Of a stretch of DNA of 64,000 nucleotides, positions 50,196 through 62,613 are shown in pieces; the stretch's first letter is position 1, and each line of letters begins with the position of its first letter. Under the pieces are notes generated by a model. That model was not told the origin of the DNA. It searched no databases and saw only the letters and a list, made by a program, of their open reading frames with translations. The DNA comes from Crotophaga sulcirostris (taxonomy: Eukaryota > Chordata > Aves > Cuculiformes > Crotophagidae): contig VYZB01000372.1 of the NCBI GenBank assembly GCA_013397455.1, forward strand, positions 843,103 to 907,102. The letters run 5' to 3'. A program made the translations under genes and the position numbers.

Positions 50196-53100
50196 GTGTG
50201 ACAGGGTCAGCTGCCCAGCTGCAGGAGGGAGGCCAGACCTGCAGCTCCCTGCTTGCCTGGAGGCACTGCAGCCTGTGGGCTGTTGTATCTGCCTGGGCTC
50301 ACTGTTTGTTTATTGTCTTTTCTTCTGCACAGATTACTTTTACAACTCACTGAATTTTCAGTGATGAGATCAGAATATCTTATCCCATGTATGTCTTCTG
50401 GAAAAAAGAAAATAATGATGTATACATTGGTTTTATATTTTAAAAGAAGTCTTTAAGTTGCTTCACTGTGTATATTTCAAATTGTATGAACTACTGGGCA
50501 AGAATGTGCAGATTTGCATTTCCATACCTTAGAACAAGCATATCCACAGCATGTTCTTTCAACCTGAGCTGCAGTTGCCTGCTGTGCTGATGCTTGTTGA
50601 GATAGTAGAACTAGAACACAACAATCTGTGGTACTGTAACTTCCAACTTCTTCTTCCATCTCTCTGAGAAGTTAAAAGGTCCTTTTGCTTCCAAATTTGA
50701 CTTCATGAATGTATGTGTGTTATGATTTCATATGCTGTAGCAATCTCAGGAACATTAAGTGCCCAGGGATATTGCAGCTGACTTGTAAACAGCTTAGAAA
50801 ACAGTCAAGCCTAGGGTTGGAATCAGTAATGTAAATGCAATTGCCTAAATTAAAGACTATGGAAAAAACATCTTTGTTGATGTTGATGTATAAATTACAT
50901 GCAGTTAGCACAGAAAATAATTGATATCATGACAAAGTTAATTATATGGAAAAATGCTACGAGTTTATATGGCTTCACTGTAGGTGAGGTATTCCATATG
51001 CCTCAGGGTATGCCATGTAGCTCCAAGTCCACTGGCTTTGAAAAATCTGAGTTCTGTGTTTGGGAGGGAGAAGGTGGTAATATAGGATGTGGTCCTGCAT
51101 AATATAGGACGTGTGAAAATCTCACAGTAATTTTTGGGTCAATAGGATCTGGGTGGTGGTTGCATAGCGTATATTAGAGATTTCAGAAATAGCTCCTTCT
51201 AATCAGGTGAAGTAAAGACTTTCCTTAGTGATACAACCTTAAAATAGTTTGTACAGTTTGAATCTATCCTTATAAATAAAATTTCATTAGATATAATGCT
51301 ACAGCATTAATGAGACAAATAAGAATGAAATAGAAATTATCATCATTTTAAAACCATTATGCAAAATTTTTCTGTGCTGAACATGACAGAGCTGGAAATT
51401 TTAAGACCCGTGCAAATTGTACTAAAGTAGATTTGCATAAAGCACTGGAAGAGCTTTTGTGAAAATGGAACTAGTGGGCGTTATTTAAATAACAGTATAG
51501 CAGCTATTAACAAAATAGCAAGATTCAAAATAGTAATTTACTTTACACATTATTCTAAAACATGTCCAGAATCAAGATAACTGTCAGCAAATAGTACAGC
51601 ATTGCAACCCACCCTCTCAAAATCCTGAGAGAAAAGATCAAGAAATTTCTCATCCCTGACAAAACACATACCCTAGTTTTGGAACGTATTACTTCCACCA
51701 TGTAAAGCAGCTGTAAAATATCATACAGCCATGGCGAAGCCATATGATCTTGAGCTCTTAATCTTTACAAAAGCTTAGGCAGGAAAAAAAAGAATGAATT
51801 GTCTATGCTGTGACTATCTGAGTTACTTTATATATTTAGCATGACTGCTGCCATCTTCCTCTACCATCGTCATCTTCATCATCACCTCCCTCCTCACTTC
51901 TGCCATACCTCATCCTCCTGTTAATTTACATCTCTAGACCCATCTGTGGTGTGCAGAGCACTTTGACTCCTTTGCCTGCAGACTCACTAACGCTTCTCTC
52001 CCAGGCAGTGAGAATGCCTTGTCACACTTGAACCACAAGTGGATTCTGGATTCTCCCGCTTGGAGTTCATGGATGTAACCTGGCAGGAACCAATCTATAT
52101 GTCTTCTGTAAATGGTCCTCCAAGGGTTTACCTGTAGCAGTGCTGTCATGCTCCCAGGAATAATCACAAGGTTTGTGTTAATTTTCATAAGTCTTTATTC
52201 TGTGATGTGCCCTTAAAACACCAGGCGTCAGCATTGCCTATAGATCTTTGTTGAAAGGGTGTGGCTTGCTTGTTCCACACATTATAAAACCAATTTTTCA
52301 ATCGTTCAGATACTGTTCATCTTTTCACCTGAAGCCTGGTGGAAACTTCTCATTTGACATTGTTTCTTACAGAATGAGGGGTGGTGGCAATTTTCCTGCA
52401 TGTGCTGGGACCACTTCCATAAGGGTGACTGGGAAGTGGAGAGAGCATGGTTTTGGTTTGCTTTCTGGTACTTTGATGAATAACGGCTGTTGTGCCTTTA
52501 ATTCTCATGGTAATTTTTGGTAGAGTGTGTAAAGGAACAAAAGAAGGGTGTTTTCTGTGCTTGCTCTACATGTTTAAATAATACATTTTCTGGGAGTATA
52601 AAGCAAAATATGATGTTGAAATGCCACTATATTTTTGCACTTAGCTCTTGTGCCTACACTGTTTTCTTCCTTGATGCTGGACTGAATGTTGCATTGTTGA
52701 TACATACCTGCTTTGAATTACTTTTTGGGCTATGGCGGTGTGATTTCATTCCCAATCCTTTTATGAGGCCACCCACATGAAGGTCATCTTGTTCTTGTTT
52801 TCTGCCATCAAATGATCTCATAAGCTGCTTGCATTATCAGAAAACTCTGCTGCATGATCAACAAGTAACAGTCTGAAGGGCTTTTCTGTGTTTTTTTCAA
52901 TTTGTTTACTGACAGACATTGATTTTAGTAGTGTTCTATTTTCTAGTCGCTTTGTGGTGGTTGGTTTTGTTTCCATCTGCAATTCATAATGACCAATTCA
53001 GATTTGAATTGCAACTCTTTTGCACTCACTTGTACGTAGCACTTACATAGTAGTGGATACTTAGGGATGGTAGGAGAGACGGAGCATGCACTGAGTGGCT

Positions 53101-56100
53101 CTTCCTTTGTGAAACCTTCCAGCAATCCTTGGCTCAAGGACTTTGCTGAAATACCTGCATGCTTCACAGCCTCTAATGGGTGTTTTCTGCTTGAGTTGTG
53201 TCATTCTTTCTGTAACAAGTGATATTCCTAGCCTACACAGTTATTTCCGTCATGAAATTATATACCATTCAAAGAAGTACTTCTTTCTGTTTATTTCAAA
53301 CTTGCTGCTTGTCTTTGTTTGATGCTTCTTAAATCTCCTGGAGTGTAACCCCATTTGCCACTCCCCTTTCCACTCCCCTTTCCCATCCCTATGCTGGTGC
53401 CCCATCAGTGGCTTCTTCCCACATCTGTTTTGTCTCACCTTGTGAGGCACCAACTCATCATCACCATGGATGGTTTTTGTCTGTATGTTTAATCCTGCTG
53501 TCTTCTTTTTGGGAGGAGCTGGCCAGACCTGCAGGTGGCATTCAAGAGCATTACACAAAAGATTTTCCAGCAGCAGTAAATGAAGCCTGGCTGCAGACCA
53601 TACGTTCTTTACCTGATCCCTCCAAACTGCCACAGCATCCAAAATATGCTGGTCATGTGCAAATGCAGATTTGTGTGGAGGCTGGGGTGGAGGGGAGGGA
53701 GGGCAGTGTGTACACAGGGGAATAAATTTTCTGTTTTGGGGGGCAGGTCCATGCAAACACTCAAGGGTTAAGCTTTCTGTGTTTAAGTTGTCAGACCTTT
53801 GCAGTGCTATGTTGTAAACAAACAGTAGTAGTTTGCTTTTTTTCGTAGAATCAGGTAAATCCTGGATGTCAACATCAGTTTAAATCACATTTCTTGCTAC
53901 AAAAAAAAAATCAGATTCTTTACCAACTCTTCTGGGCGTTCAAAAATACTAAATGCATCTCTGAACAATAAGCATCACTCTTCAAATGAATGATTTTGCT
54001 TCCCCTATTAACTGTGTAGTAAAATCTCTGAAATAGTCACAAAAGGCACAGGGAGGTTTTTTGTATTCAGTAGATAAGAATGAGCTAGGAGTTCCTCCAA
54101 ATCTTTGTTGCAGTAAAGGATTTTTACTTACATATTCACAAAGACCAAATTGTACAGATTCCCAGCCCCTGGGATGCTTCGTATGCTTGTTTGTTTACAC
54201 CATAAATGATTTAAATGCTTTTTTTCCCCTTTTCTTTCAGTCTGGACTGTCAGCCAGTCTGTTGTTTTAAGTGCTATAAACATCTGTTTAATAATAATAA
54301 TGCTTTTTTTTTTTTCCCTTGTGCTGCTTTGGATAAAATAAGTTTGCAATTATAGCATGAAAAAGGGAATGGATTGTATTAGGAATGGAATAGATTTGTG
54401 ACGGTCAATGTCAAGGATGAAATCCTAATGCTCCTAAAATCTACAGCAGACTTCCCAGGGAATTCAGTAGCCCCAGGATTTCAGCACTTCCCTTATGTAT
54501 GGACTGCCCAGAGCATTTGGTGGTCAATGCCAAACATCTGACCACCCAACCACATTTTCTTTTTGAGGGAAATGGTAAGGATCTGTTCAAAGTGACCTGT
54601 TCCCGGTAGGTGCTGCTGGGGAGCGCAGGGTGCCAGCTGGTCAGGAGGAGGTAAAAGCTGAGGCCATCTGTTAGGCTGTTTCTAAGATGCAGTAGAAAAC
54701 TTTGCAGTTGTCTGCAGAGGAAGGAAAGAGAAATAAAGCACAAGTTCAAAAGCTGGTCAGTGTGTGTCAAGTCACACAGTTTGAAGATGCACAGTCCTCC
54801 TGGGTTAGGTAAATGAGCAAACCTTCTGTCAATAACTGGCAGACTGCTCAGAGGAAGATTTGGGCTTTGTGCCTCTGTCTGGTATGTTAGAGGCACCAAG
54901 GAGTGACTGCGTAGGTGGTCTCAGATGTCTGGAGTTTCTGGGGTGTGTGACATCTGTTCTAGGAAAATACAGTGAGATATAAATGGAGCAAATGGGATTT
55001 TAATGGGTTATTAGCAATAGTGCAATTGAATTACACAACTAGGTGTGTGAAATGTTTTTTTGGACAGGATTATCTAAAACAGAAGTGCTGCTCATCCATA
55101 TTCCAAGCAAACACAGCATGTCCTGGTCCAGTCAGCAGCTGAATAACCTCTCTTCTGTCCTACTTGAACTTCGACCCAGGATGGGTTGCCTCAATTAGTT
55201 GTCAATAATTGAGCCTTCACAGTCATTCCATCTCAGCCTCCTCTCTGAACTTACTGCCATTGCTGTGAAGGTGCCTGTCTGTCTTAACACCCAAGTAAGA
55301 GCACGATCATATTTCACAGAAGCCATCAGTAACCAGAAGACAATGGAAGTGACCAGCTCAGGGTTTCACAACTCTCAAAGGCTGCAGATTTTCCTTTCTT
55401 TTTTTGTTGTTGCATAGTTTTCCTTCTCCTATAAATCCTGTAATTTAAGAAGAGCTAAGAAAAAAATTTGTTTACCCCCTCTACATCAGATCTCAGCCAA
55501 GTTAGGACTTTGACCTTGTGGTCAGATATGCATTTCCAAGCCTGACTAGTGCAGTGCTGACTTTAAAATCCTCACTGGCGTGCTGGCTGCTGGCTGGCTG
55601 CAGCAGCATCATTTTGGGTCACACCAAGCAATATTGAAAGACCTGTGTTGCCTGTTATTGACAAATTAGTTTAAGACTGCTACAGAATAGGTAGAGTAAA
55701 AGATAAAAAAGTTTTGCCACAATATTTCTTGCATCTTTTATTTGTTTTTTTTACAAGCAGACAGCCTGGAACAAAGCAAGAACTGGGAATGTGATCCTGA
55801 GGCATTTCATGTTCAGGTTTCTTTCTGTGTGAGAATAAATCTGATTGTACAGCTTTAATATAAAAACCCCAAACTGAACACAACACAAAACTAGTAACAA
55901 AGCAGGGCACTGGAAAAGGGTCAGGCTTACAAAGAATTCCTCCCCTACGGTTCAAAACATTCACAGAACTTAGGCTTTCTTTGTCAGACCTGGTGGTCTA
56001 GTGAAGATGCAGTTCAAGGACTGCAGTGTTTTCTCAAATTGTTTGCCAATATACAGTTCAGGTGGAAGGAGGATGCATCTCAGTAAGTTTCTTGGTTTTG

Positions 56101-58661
56101 TCAAGTCATTCCTATAAAGTTGTGTCCTTAGCTGACCCTGTTATCGCAGAGTCTGGATTAATTCAGACCTTGCATCTTTCTGCCTTTCCTGGCAGCAAAA
56201 GCACTGTCAACATGGTCTCTCAAGAACAGTTTGACAGTGTAATGTGCATTGGCTTATCTTTCGTGCTCCTGTTCTTTAATTTTAGTATTCGAGCATCTAT
56301 GGCTCTGGAAGTCTTAAATGTAAATTATTCTGGATTGCAAGAACTTTTTGGACATCAATTTTCTATAGACATTTCAACCAAGTCTTTTATTAATCATAAA
56401 TCACCTGAAAGAGGCCATGTGATATTTTACTGATTAGATGACAGGTATTGTCCCTTTATTCCTATCATATTCTAGAACAATAGACACAGTATATTTGTAA
56501 CAAATTTGATATTCCCTGCAGTGCAGCAAGCTATTTTATTAGCTACCTCCACACTGTAATTCATGGCTTTATTAATTGGGGTGTCCTTCAGAGAGCCTTG
56601 GTGGTTCATAACATAGTTGAGAATAAAAATCCTAACAGTATTTTTCAATTTGTATAATTTATTTCAATTCACCTACTGTCTCTCTTCCTCTGGGGCAGAG
56701 CACAGAAATGCATAATGTAGGACATATGTAGACTTAGTGATCTTTAGGCCTCACTTGCCTTGGTTTGAGATTATGGAGGGACTAAGCACCCTGTAGCTTC
56801 GTTGCCTACAACTGTTTTGCACAATACAGTATCAAGACACTGTAATCACAATGGAAGCTTTGGTCTGAGGTAGAACATTACTTCTTGAAAACTCATGTTT
56901 TTCTTCCCAAAAGCCATCATTTAAATCTTAAAACACTTTACGTACTAAGGAATTATAGAGAATTTTTGTATCACCTGAAATATAGCATATTTAACAACAT
57001 AGCAGAATTTAACGTCATAATGGAACACCATTTCATTGTTAATGGGTCAATTAAATATTCCAGGCTTCATTTCAGGTGAATACATTTAACCAGCTGTAGG
57101 CTTAAAGCTAGAACGGCTCAAAGCAAGGTCTCAGTTTCTGGAGCATCATTCAAACAACTTTCTTTTCTTCTCATGCAATGTTTACTCAGAGAGGATGTTC
57201 TACATAGTCTTATCTTGATTTTTATATCTATTGGTGCCCTTAAAAGTGTTCAGTTAGTTCATCCCAAGCTGTTCAGGATAGTGTCCCCAGTGACTCCATA
57301 TGTTGGACCATCGACCAAGATCCTCAAAGTAAAGGTGGTTTTATCACAGTAACAAGAGGTTCTTCCCATGGATGTAGGGCTGTTTGAACAGCAGGAGCTA
57401 ATGTAAGCAGCTAGTATTTATGGAGTTCTTCACTGTTTTTCATAATGCCACTCTTAGAAGTCATTAAAATAAGTTACCGTTGCTACTGTATGCTAAAATG
57501 AACCCAATGCATAGTTAAACAAGGATGGCACCGTATCAAAAGTTTAGATGAGTTCAGGACTAATTAAGGAGAATCAAATTAAAATAGGTCTAAGAGCTAA
57601 TAAACCTGTAAAGTGGGGTTTGCTGGAGGCTGGAAGGATATCCTGGGGGGAGGCGGCACTGTGCACCTGCCTCTACTCTTTTCATTGATGGAGTTGTTCA
57701 AGACAAGACATTTGTTTAGATAAACATCTGCTTTGGCCCGGTACACTCTTTCTTGTGTGTAGGAAGGATAAAGATAACTTTCATCCTGAACTGTTTGTGC
57801 AGAGCCATTGGAGCTTAGGAGCATTGCTTTAAATAGAAGACACCCTGGGCCAGTCTAGAGAAAAGGTTACAGTGGAAGTAGTCTTTCTCATTGGACCACA
57901 TAGAAAAGTTCATTTCTAACTACTAACTTTCTAACTGCTATTCCTCTCCCTGGACTAACAATACTGTATATAGGTATAGTAATTTCACCTTCATAATGTC
58001 ATTCATAGAATTCTACATACACTTTGATACTTTAATGTATCTTCCAGGGCTCGATCATGACCTGAAGATTTTCCTGTCTACTAATAGCAGTAATTTTTAT
58101 TATGATATTTATCAGTTAATCTCTTAAACTAGCAAATTCCATTCTCTGTGCAGGAATCCATACTGTTTAATTGCAACCAATATCTGGAGAAATACTGTTA
58201 AAAATAAGGAAGCAGAGAGTTAAGAGGAAGGCAGCTTCACATTTAATTGTTACCCTAATAAAATTGTCCTCTGACATTACAGAACTCTATTATTTTACCA
58301 CACTTGCTTCAAAATTTCAGAATTATTATGATGCCTTCATCTCAAGTCAGTATCTCACTGCAATGTCATAATCAAATCATGTAGTCAACTGTATACATTT
58401 GTAGAGACTTAATTTGAGAGAAGTGTTGACAAAATTCAACACATGTGTAGTGAGCTTCATCATAACAGAGCATTTGTCTCTATTCAATAACTCTAGTAGC
58501 ATAATAGCCTCTATTTTGTGTTGCTAAGGATAGAAGAAATGCAAAAACTACAATGGTCCAGTGATGAGAGTGTACTTGTCGCCACTCTGAAGTAGAATTT
58601 GAGAGTTTTTCGTAGTCTATTTTCCACAGAACTCTGATGACTAGATTTGGGGAGGACTGGA
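50196..58661. other. Intronic spacer, nothing recognised
   Basis: About 8.5 kb of unique-looking intron. It contains a 12-T run (54304-54315) and a TC-rich stretch near 53340-53390. The two longest frames here (53250-53756 on minus, 56026-56433 on +) start at TTG and GTG rather than ATG and show no known domain. Confidence 0.5.
54304..54315. repeat. Poly-T run (12 T)
   Basis: Twelve consecutive T residues (TGC then T12 then CCCTTG), preceded by an AATAATAATAATGC tract. Confidence 0.9.
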
Positions 58662-58812
58662 GAGTGATGATATCATTTGCCTTGACTTTTGCGAGGCTTT
58701 TGACACTGTCTCTCACAATATACTTGTACTCAAGTTATGATGTCTAGGTGAGTGGACCGTTAGTTAAGTGAAAAACCAGTTGGATGGTCAGGCTCAGAGC
58801 ACAGTGGTTAAA
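58662..58812 (+). mobile_element. Decayed CR1 reverse-transcriptase fragment
   Basis: On the + strand a frame reads DDIICLDFCEAFDTVSHNIL, then LKL, and further WTV and NQLDGQAQSTVV, interrupted by in-frame stops. Known: LDF.KAFDTVSHNIL, followed by W...RNWLDGR.Q.VVVNG, is a conserved stretch in the reverse-transcriptase domain of CR1-type LINEs. The piece is about 150 bp, truncated at both sides, and lies about 610 bp before the OXR1 exon. Unlike the other copies it derives from the middle of ORF2 rather than the 3' end. Confidence 0.85.
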
Positions 58813-59426
58813 AAGTTGTACTTTACCTAGATGCCATAACGAGTTGAGTAACACTGATCTCTTCTGCAGAACAGAGATTTTCTTTTCATCTGTTCACTGC
58901 TGTTCCAGTGCATGAAAGGGTACCAGGGGTTAATGGGATTCTTGAGTTTTGATGAGAAACAGCATGTTGAAACTATTGCAGAATGAGAAAGGCGGTTGTA
59001 GAGGTATGTCTGAATTCTGAAGACAGTCAGTTCTTTTCCCTTGGGGTTTTCAGCAACTTTGTGCAAATGTTTTAATTTCTTTGTGTTTCCCTCATCTGTA
59101 GAAACTTAAGCCAGGCAAATTAATGATAGGTTAATTGTTGGCAGCTCATCTTCTCTGAAATAGATTAGGGACTGATCCTTCAGGCAGCTCGGCAGACTTA
59201 TCTGAGGGCAGTTTACCATTTGTAGCTACATGTGAGATGGAAGTGCTGTAATTGATTTAGCAGGAGCTGAAAAGGAAAATTAATACAAAGCATAATTTGT
59301 TACTGCTGTTCTGTGTTCTGCTGCAACATGCATGAACTGTACAATGAATATATTGCTGTTATTCTGTACATAATTTAGGCATAGAATGGTGATTAATAAT
59401 ATCTTACTGCCTTAAACTGCCTTTAG
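58813..59426 (+). other. Intron flank upstream of OXR1 exon
   Basis: About 610 bp between the CR1 piece and the exon, ending in the acceptor. It is AT-rich near the exon. TAATTGATTTAGCAGGAGC and neighbouring A/T motifs may include regulatory or branch-site sequence, but none can be assigned from sequence alone. Confidence 0.6.
59405..59426 (+). promoter_or_regulatory. 3' splice site (acceptor) of OXR1 exon
   Basis: The intron ends in CTGCCTTTAG directly before the exon. The pyrimidine tract is short and broken by purines (TTACTGCCTTAAACTGCCTTTAG), so the site looks modest in strength. TTAAT/TTAAAC motifs 12-40 bases upstream could serve as branch points. The AG position is fixed by where similarity to OXR1 starts. 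Confidence 0.85.
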
Positions 59427-59623
59427 ATTAAAGAAGAAGTCCCAGTCGGTGGATATTAGTGGGCCAGGATGCAACCCAGTGGCAGCTGAAGCTCAGACAC
59501 CTCAGCCCAGTAAATCTTTGCTTGCCACCAAGACAGCTTCTTCTGAGGAGGAACAGAACAACACCACAAACACCCAGAAGCGCAATCCACGGAGGAGTGA
59601 GTTGAAGAGATATTACACCATTG
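59427..59623 (+). CDS. OXR1: OXR1 internal coding exon (N-terminal region before LysM domain)
   Basis: Seen: a 197-bp open exon between an AG acceptor (59425-59426) and a GTGAGT donor (59624-59629). It reads 65 full codons from 59428, starting LKKKSQSVDISGPGCNP, through an acidic and Asn/Thr-rich stretch (EEEQNNTTNTQK), to RRSELKRYYTI. It takes one base from a codon begun upstream and leaves one G for the next codon. Known: vertebrate OXR1 has this segment (LKKKSQSVDI..., EEEQNN, RRSELKR.YTI) just before its LysM domain. OXR1 is a TLDc protein that protects cells from oxidative damage and is linked to V-ATPase regulation. The paralogue NCOA7 has a similar RR.ELKRYY ending but lacks the KKKSQSVDI start, so OXR1 is preferred. 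The final G would complete an Asp codon (GAC/GAT), as in the OXR1 motif TIDTG. No start codon belongs to this exon. The LysM, GRAM-like and TLDc parts must lie downstream of the window. The segment is probably disordered and basic at both ends. Confidence 0.93.
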
Positions 59624-59632
59624 GTGAGTTTT
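59622..59632 (+). promoter_or_regulatory. 5' splice site (donor) of OXR1 exon
   Basis: TTG|GTGAGTTTT matches the vertebrate donor consensus well. Splicing here leaves a single G as the first base of the following codon, which fits the Asp that follows TI in OXR1. Reading past this point gives a Lys-rich tail and a stop at 59662-59664, so the exon ends here in spliced mRNA. Confidence 0.88.
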
Positions 59633-62613
59633 CTTTCACAGAAAAAAAAAAATCTACTTATTAAAAAGGCAAGGTCTTCCTGTTTATTTGTGTTTTATTT
59701 CTGTTGGTTTGTTGCAGTTGGCTGCTAAGATAACAAATCCCCACAGCAAGCATTAAGATGTCATATCTTAATGCTGATGTCAAACTACCTTGAAGAATTA
59801 ACCAGAATTATTTATCTTGCTCCATTTCCAAGAATTTCTTCTGCCTTTTTTTTGGTAAGAATGAGTATTGAAGAAAGCATAAAAGCAGTTTTGGGAGGAA
59901 AGATATAATTCTTTGACAATGGATTGCATCATCATTTTGGCAGACACTGTTTAGGAGGCTCCTGGTTAGCAAGGTTTGCCAGTTTAGAGGGGAGTAGGCC
60001 TGTTGAGTGTGCAGAGAGGTTTCTGGATATCTTTCTCTGAATATTTTGCGTCTATGTGACTCTTTTAAAACCATCTTAGGCACCCTAGAAGATGCTTCAT
60101 AACTTGCTTCCCTATAAATCATTTTGGGACTGGGCCTGACTCATTACTTTACAAAATGTTGTTTCTCATCTGATTAACACTGAATGGAGAGTGGCCTTGC
60201 AGTGTTTGGGCTGATTCATTAGCTCTTGTGAGAAGCAGGTGTGCTAATGAGAGTGGTTGAAACGAGGAATGGATGCTAATGCTGTGGTTTGAAGGGACAA
60301 ATTACCAGTAGTTTTAAGAAAAAGAAGTTGTATATTTTCATTGTGAGTTTGTGTGCTGTTGAATTATTTCAGTATAATGTGATGATTTCTTCTGTTGAAT
60401 GGTAACTATTCATGGGTCTTTAGCTTGTTTAGGTAAAGAAAAATGTCTTGCCTTAAACATCCTTCATTGTGTTATGTGTGAATGCTTGAAGTTGGCTGTC
60501 ATTGTAAGTTTTGTTCTTAAAGAAGGAAACTGCATTAGCAAACTACACATTTTAATAATGAAGGCTGTATTTTAAACGGTAAATGATTGTACATGTTTTC
60601 ATTTTTTGATGTTCTGCAACTGCCTTCTGAAAACTCATGTCTCAATTATCACTCAATCTTGTCTACCTCAAAGTAAATAAAAATGAGCCAAAGTGAAGGC
60701 ATTGTTGTGTTCATTAGCATCTTGGACAGTAGGTGTAAAATTTTACTTTAAAATCCCAAACTGGATAATACCTTAAAGAAGATTTTATTGTATCTTGTAT
60801 GAGAATAGCACCCTAAAAATAAATACTTTATACTTAAGCATTGAACATGTTTTCTAACAAAGCAAAGTTAAAACAGCGCACTTGAGTGGCTTTTTACTTT
60901 AAAATGTATTCTCTAAGAAATTTTGCTCTATGTTTTTTTTCCCCTTTTCCCTCCAAACAATCTTAAAGGAATATCAAAGATATGCCAAGATTGCTTCATA
61001 TCTAAAGCACGGGATGAAATAGGGGAGTTTTGCATAATAGTAATAATGAAAGTAGAAAACCACCTGTCATGAGCAAGTTTTTTAGATGAAACTTGTGTTT
61101 GAATAAAAGTGCGACTTAATAAGGTTCGATGATAAGGTCAAGTTATTACTTACTTCATGGAGGAAATATAAGAGGGAAAATCAGGTTAGATGTGTTTATA
61201 GCTAAAGAATTATATGTCCTTATAGCCAAAAGATTATATATGCACACCTGACTCCCTACGTCACATAACTCAAGATTTCAATGTTTCATAATGCTTATCC
61301 CCAATTCACTTATATTCCCATTTGAGTGTCCAGCATGAGTTCACTCCAGAATTCAAATCTGAGGTTTCATAAAGCAAACTCTCAGGCATTGATTTTATAA
61401 AATAAATAATTTAATAGAGGGATACACCAACATGGTTGAATCTGGGGAGAGAGACTCGCTCTGCATCAGTCTAGTAAGAATATTTGGGTCTGGGGTCTTC
61501 TTATTCCTTATTGGATTCCTTTGCTGTCTTTTAGACAGGTCGTTATCTTGTCTTGGTTCAGCTGGTGTTGAGGATCTGCATCCTTGAAGCCTGTGTGTTT
61601 TCCTGCTTTTTGTTGACTCTGGAGGCCTTCTTTGACTGAACAACAGGTTGTGTGTGCTGGGAAAGCTTTTAATTGGAAATTTCCAGCTTCTGACCTAGTA
61701 CTTCAGAGCAAGTCAAGCATGCTAAGGAAGCTAAGCAAACAGTATACTAAATCACATAATGTTATAACTTTAAAATCGTATTTAAGATGACAGCATAGTA
61801 AATCACACTGTGTTATAACTAAATTATTTATTCTATTTAAAACATTAGTTATTTAGGCTAAGCATCCAACCTTAGTTAAAGAGGAGCCTGTAGTCCAGCT
61901 GCCATCCAGGAAGGATTTAAATGGGGCTCACCAGTGATCTGTCGTTAGTAAATGATCTCATTGCTTCGAGGAGCACCCTTGAGAGGCATTCCAATGCAAG
62001 AGGAGACCATCGCCATGCAGCCACACTGCCTAGCAGGAAGAGCTCCAAGAAGGCTCATTTGGGCAGTCATATTTATGGGATAAAAGTGGTTGTCTTATGG
62101 TCAAATTGCATACAATAGAGCTATTCATCCTGCTACTTATTGGTATTCACTACATTGCTCTGCTCCTCATGAGTTTCCTGAAGGAGTTCTTGGCCTGCAG
62201 GCAGGCCTTTATCTCTTCTGGAGCCTGAACCAAACTGCTGCTGATTTGCTTAAAGGGGCCAGGGGAGAGGTGTGGAACGTATCTGTGACACCACCATACC
62301 ATCAAAATGAGCTCTTAATCTAACTTATGATTAAAAAATGTTGGTAAATTGACCATAGTTGCATTTTCTTCTGTGATCACCCAAAACGCATATGGTGTTT
62401 TGTATTGAAGCACAGACTCAGGTTGCATTTATCTGCATTTTCTGTTGGGAACTCCATCAATGTTAGATGACCAAGATGTGCTTCTACTGATCAACAACGT
62501 TTGTACACTAGTCACACAAGATCTAACCTCACTGCTGGAATAACAGAATGTTGTTCATACATTTGATTAATTTGTTTGAATATTGTGCAGCACTTGATTT
62601 GACATACTTGTTG
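59624..62613 (+). other. Intron downstream of OXR1 exon
   Basis: Starts with the GTGAGT donor and continues without a recognised exon or repeat for 3 kb. The next OXR1 coding segment, which should begin with the rest of Asp, then TGQKK, was not found in any frame up to 64000. Confidence 0.7.

Noticed and set aside
59427..59623. Assigning the exon to NCOA7 instead of OXR1
   Set aside because: NCOA7 shares the RR.ELKRYY ending but not the KKKSQSVDI start or the EEEQNN segment.
59449..59664. Treating 59449-59664 as a complete small gene starting at GTG
   Set aside because: The coding similarity starts upstream at 59428 and stops at the GTGAGT donor; the start and stop are artefacts of reading unspliced DNA.
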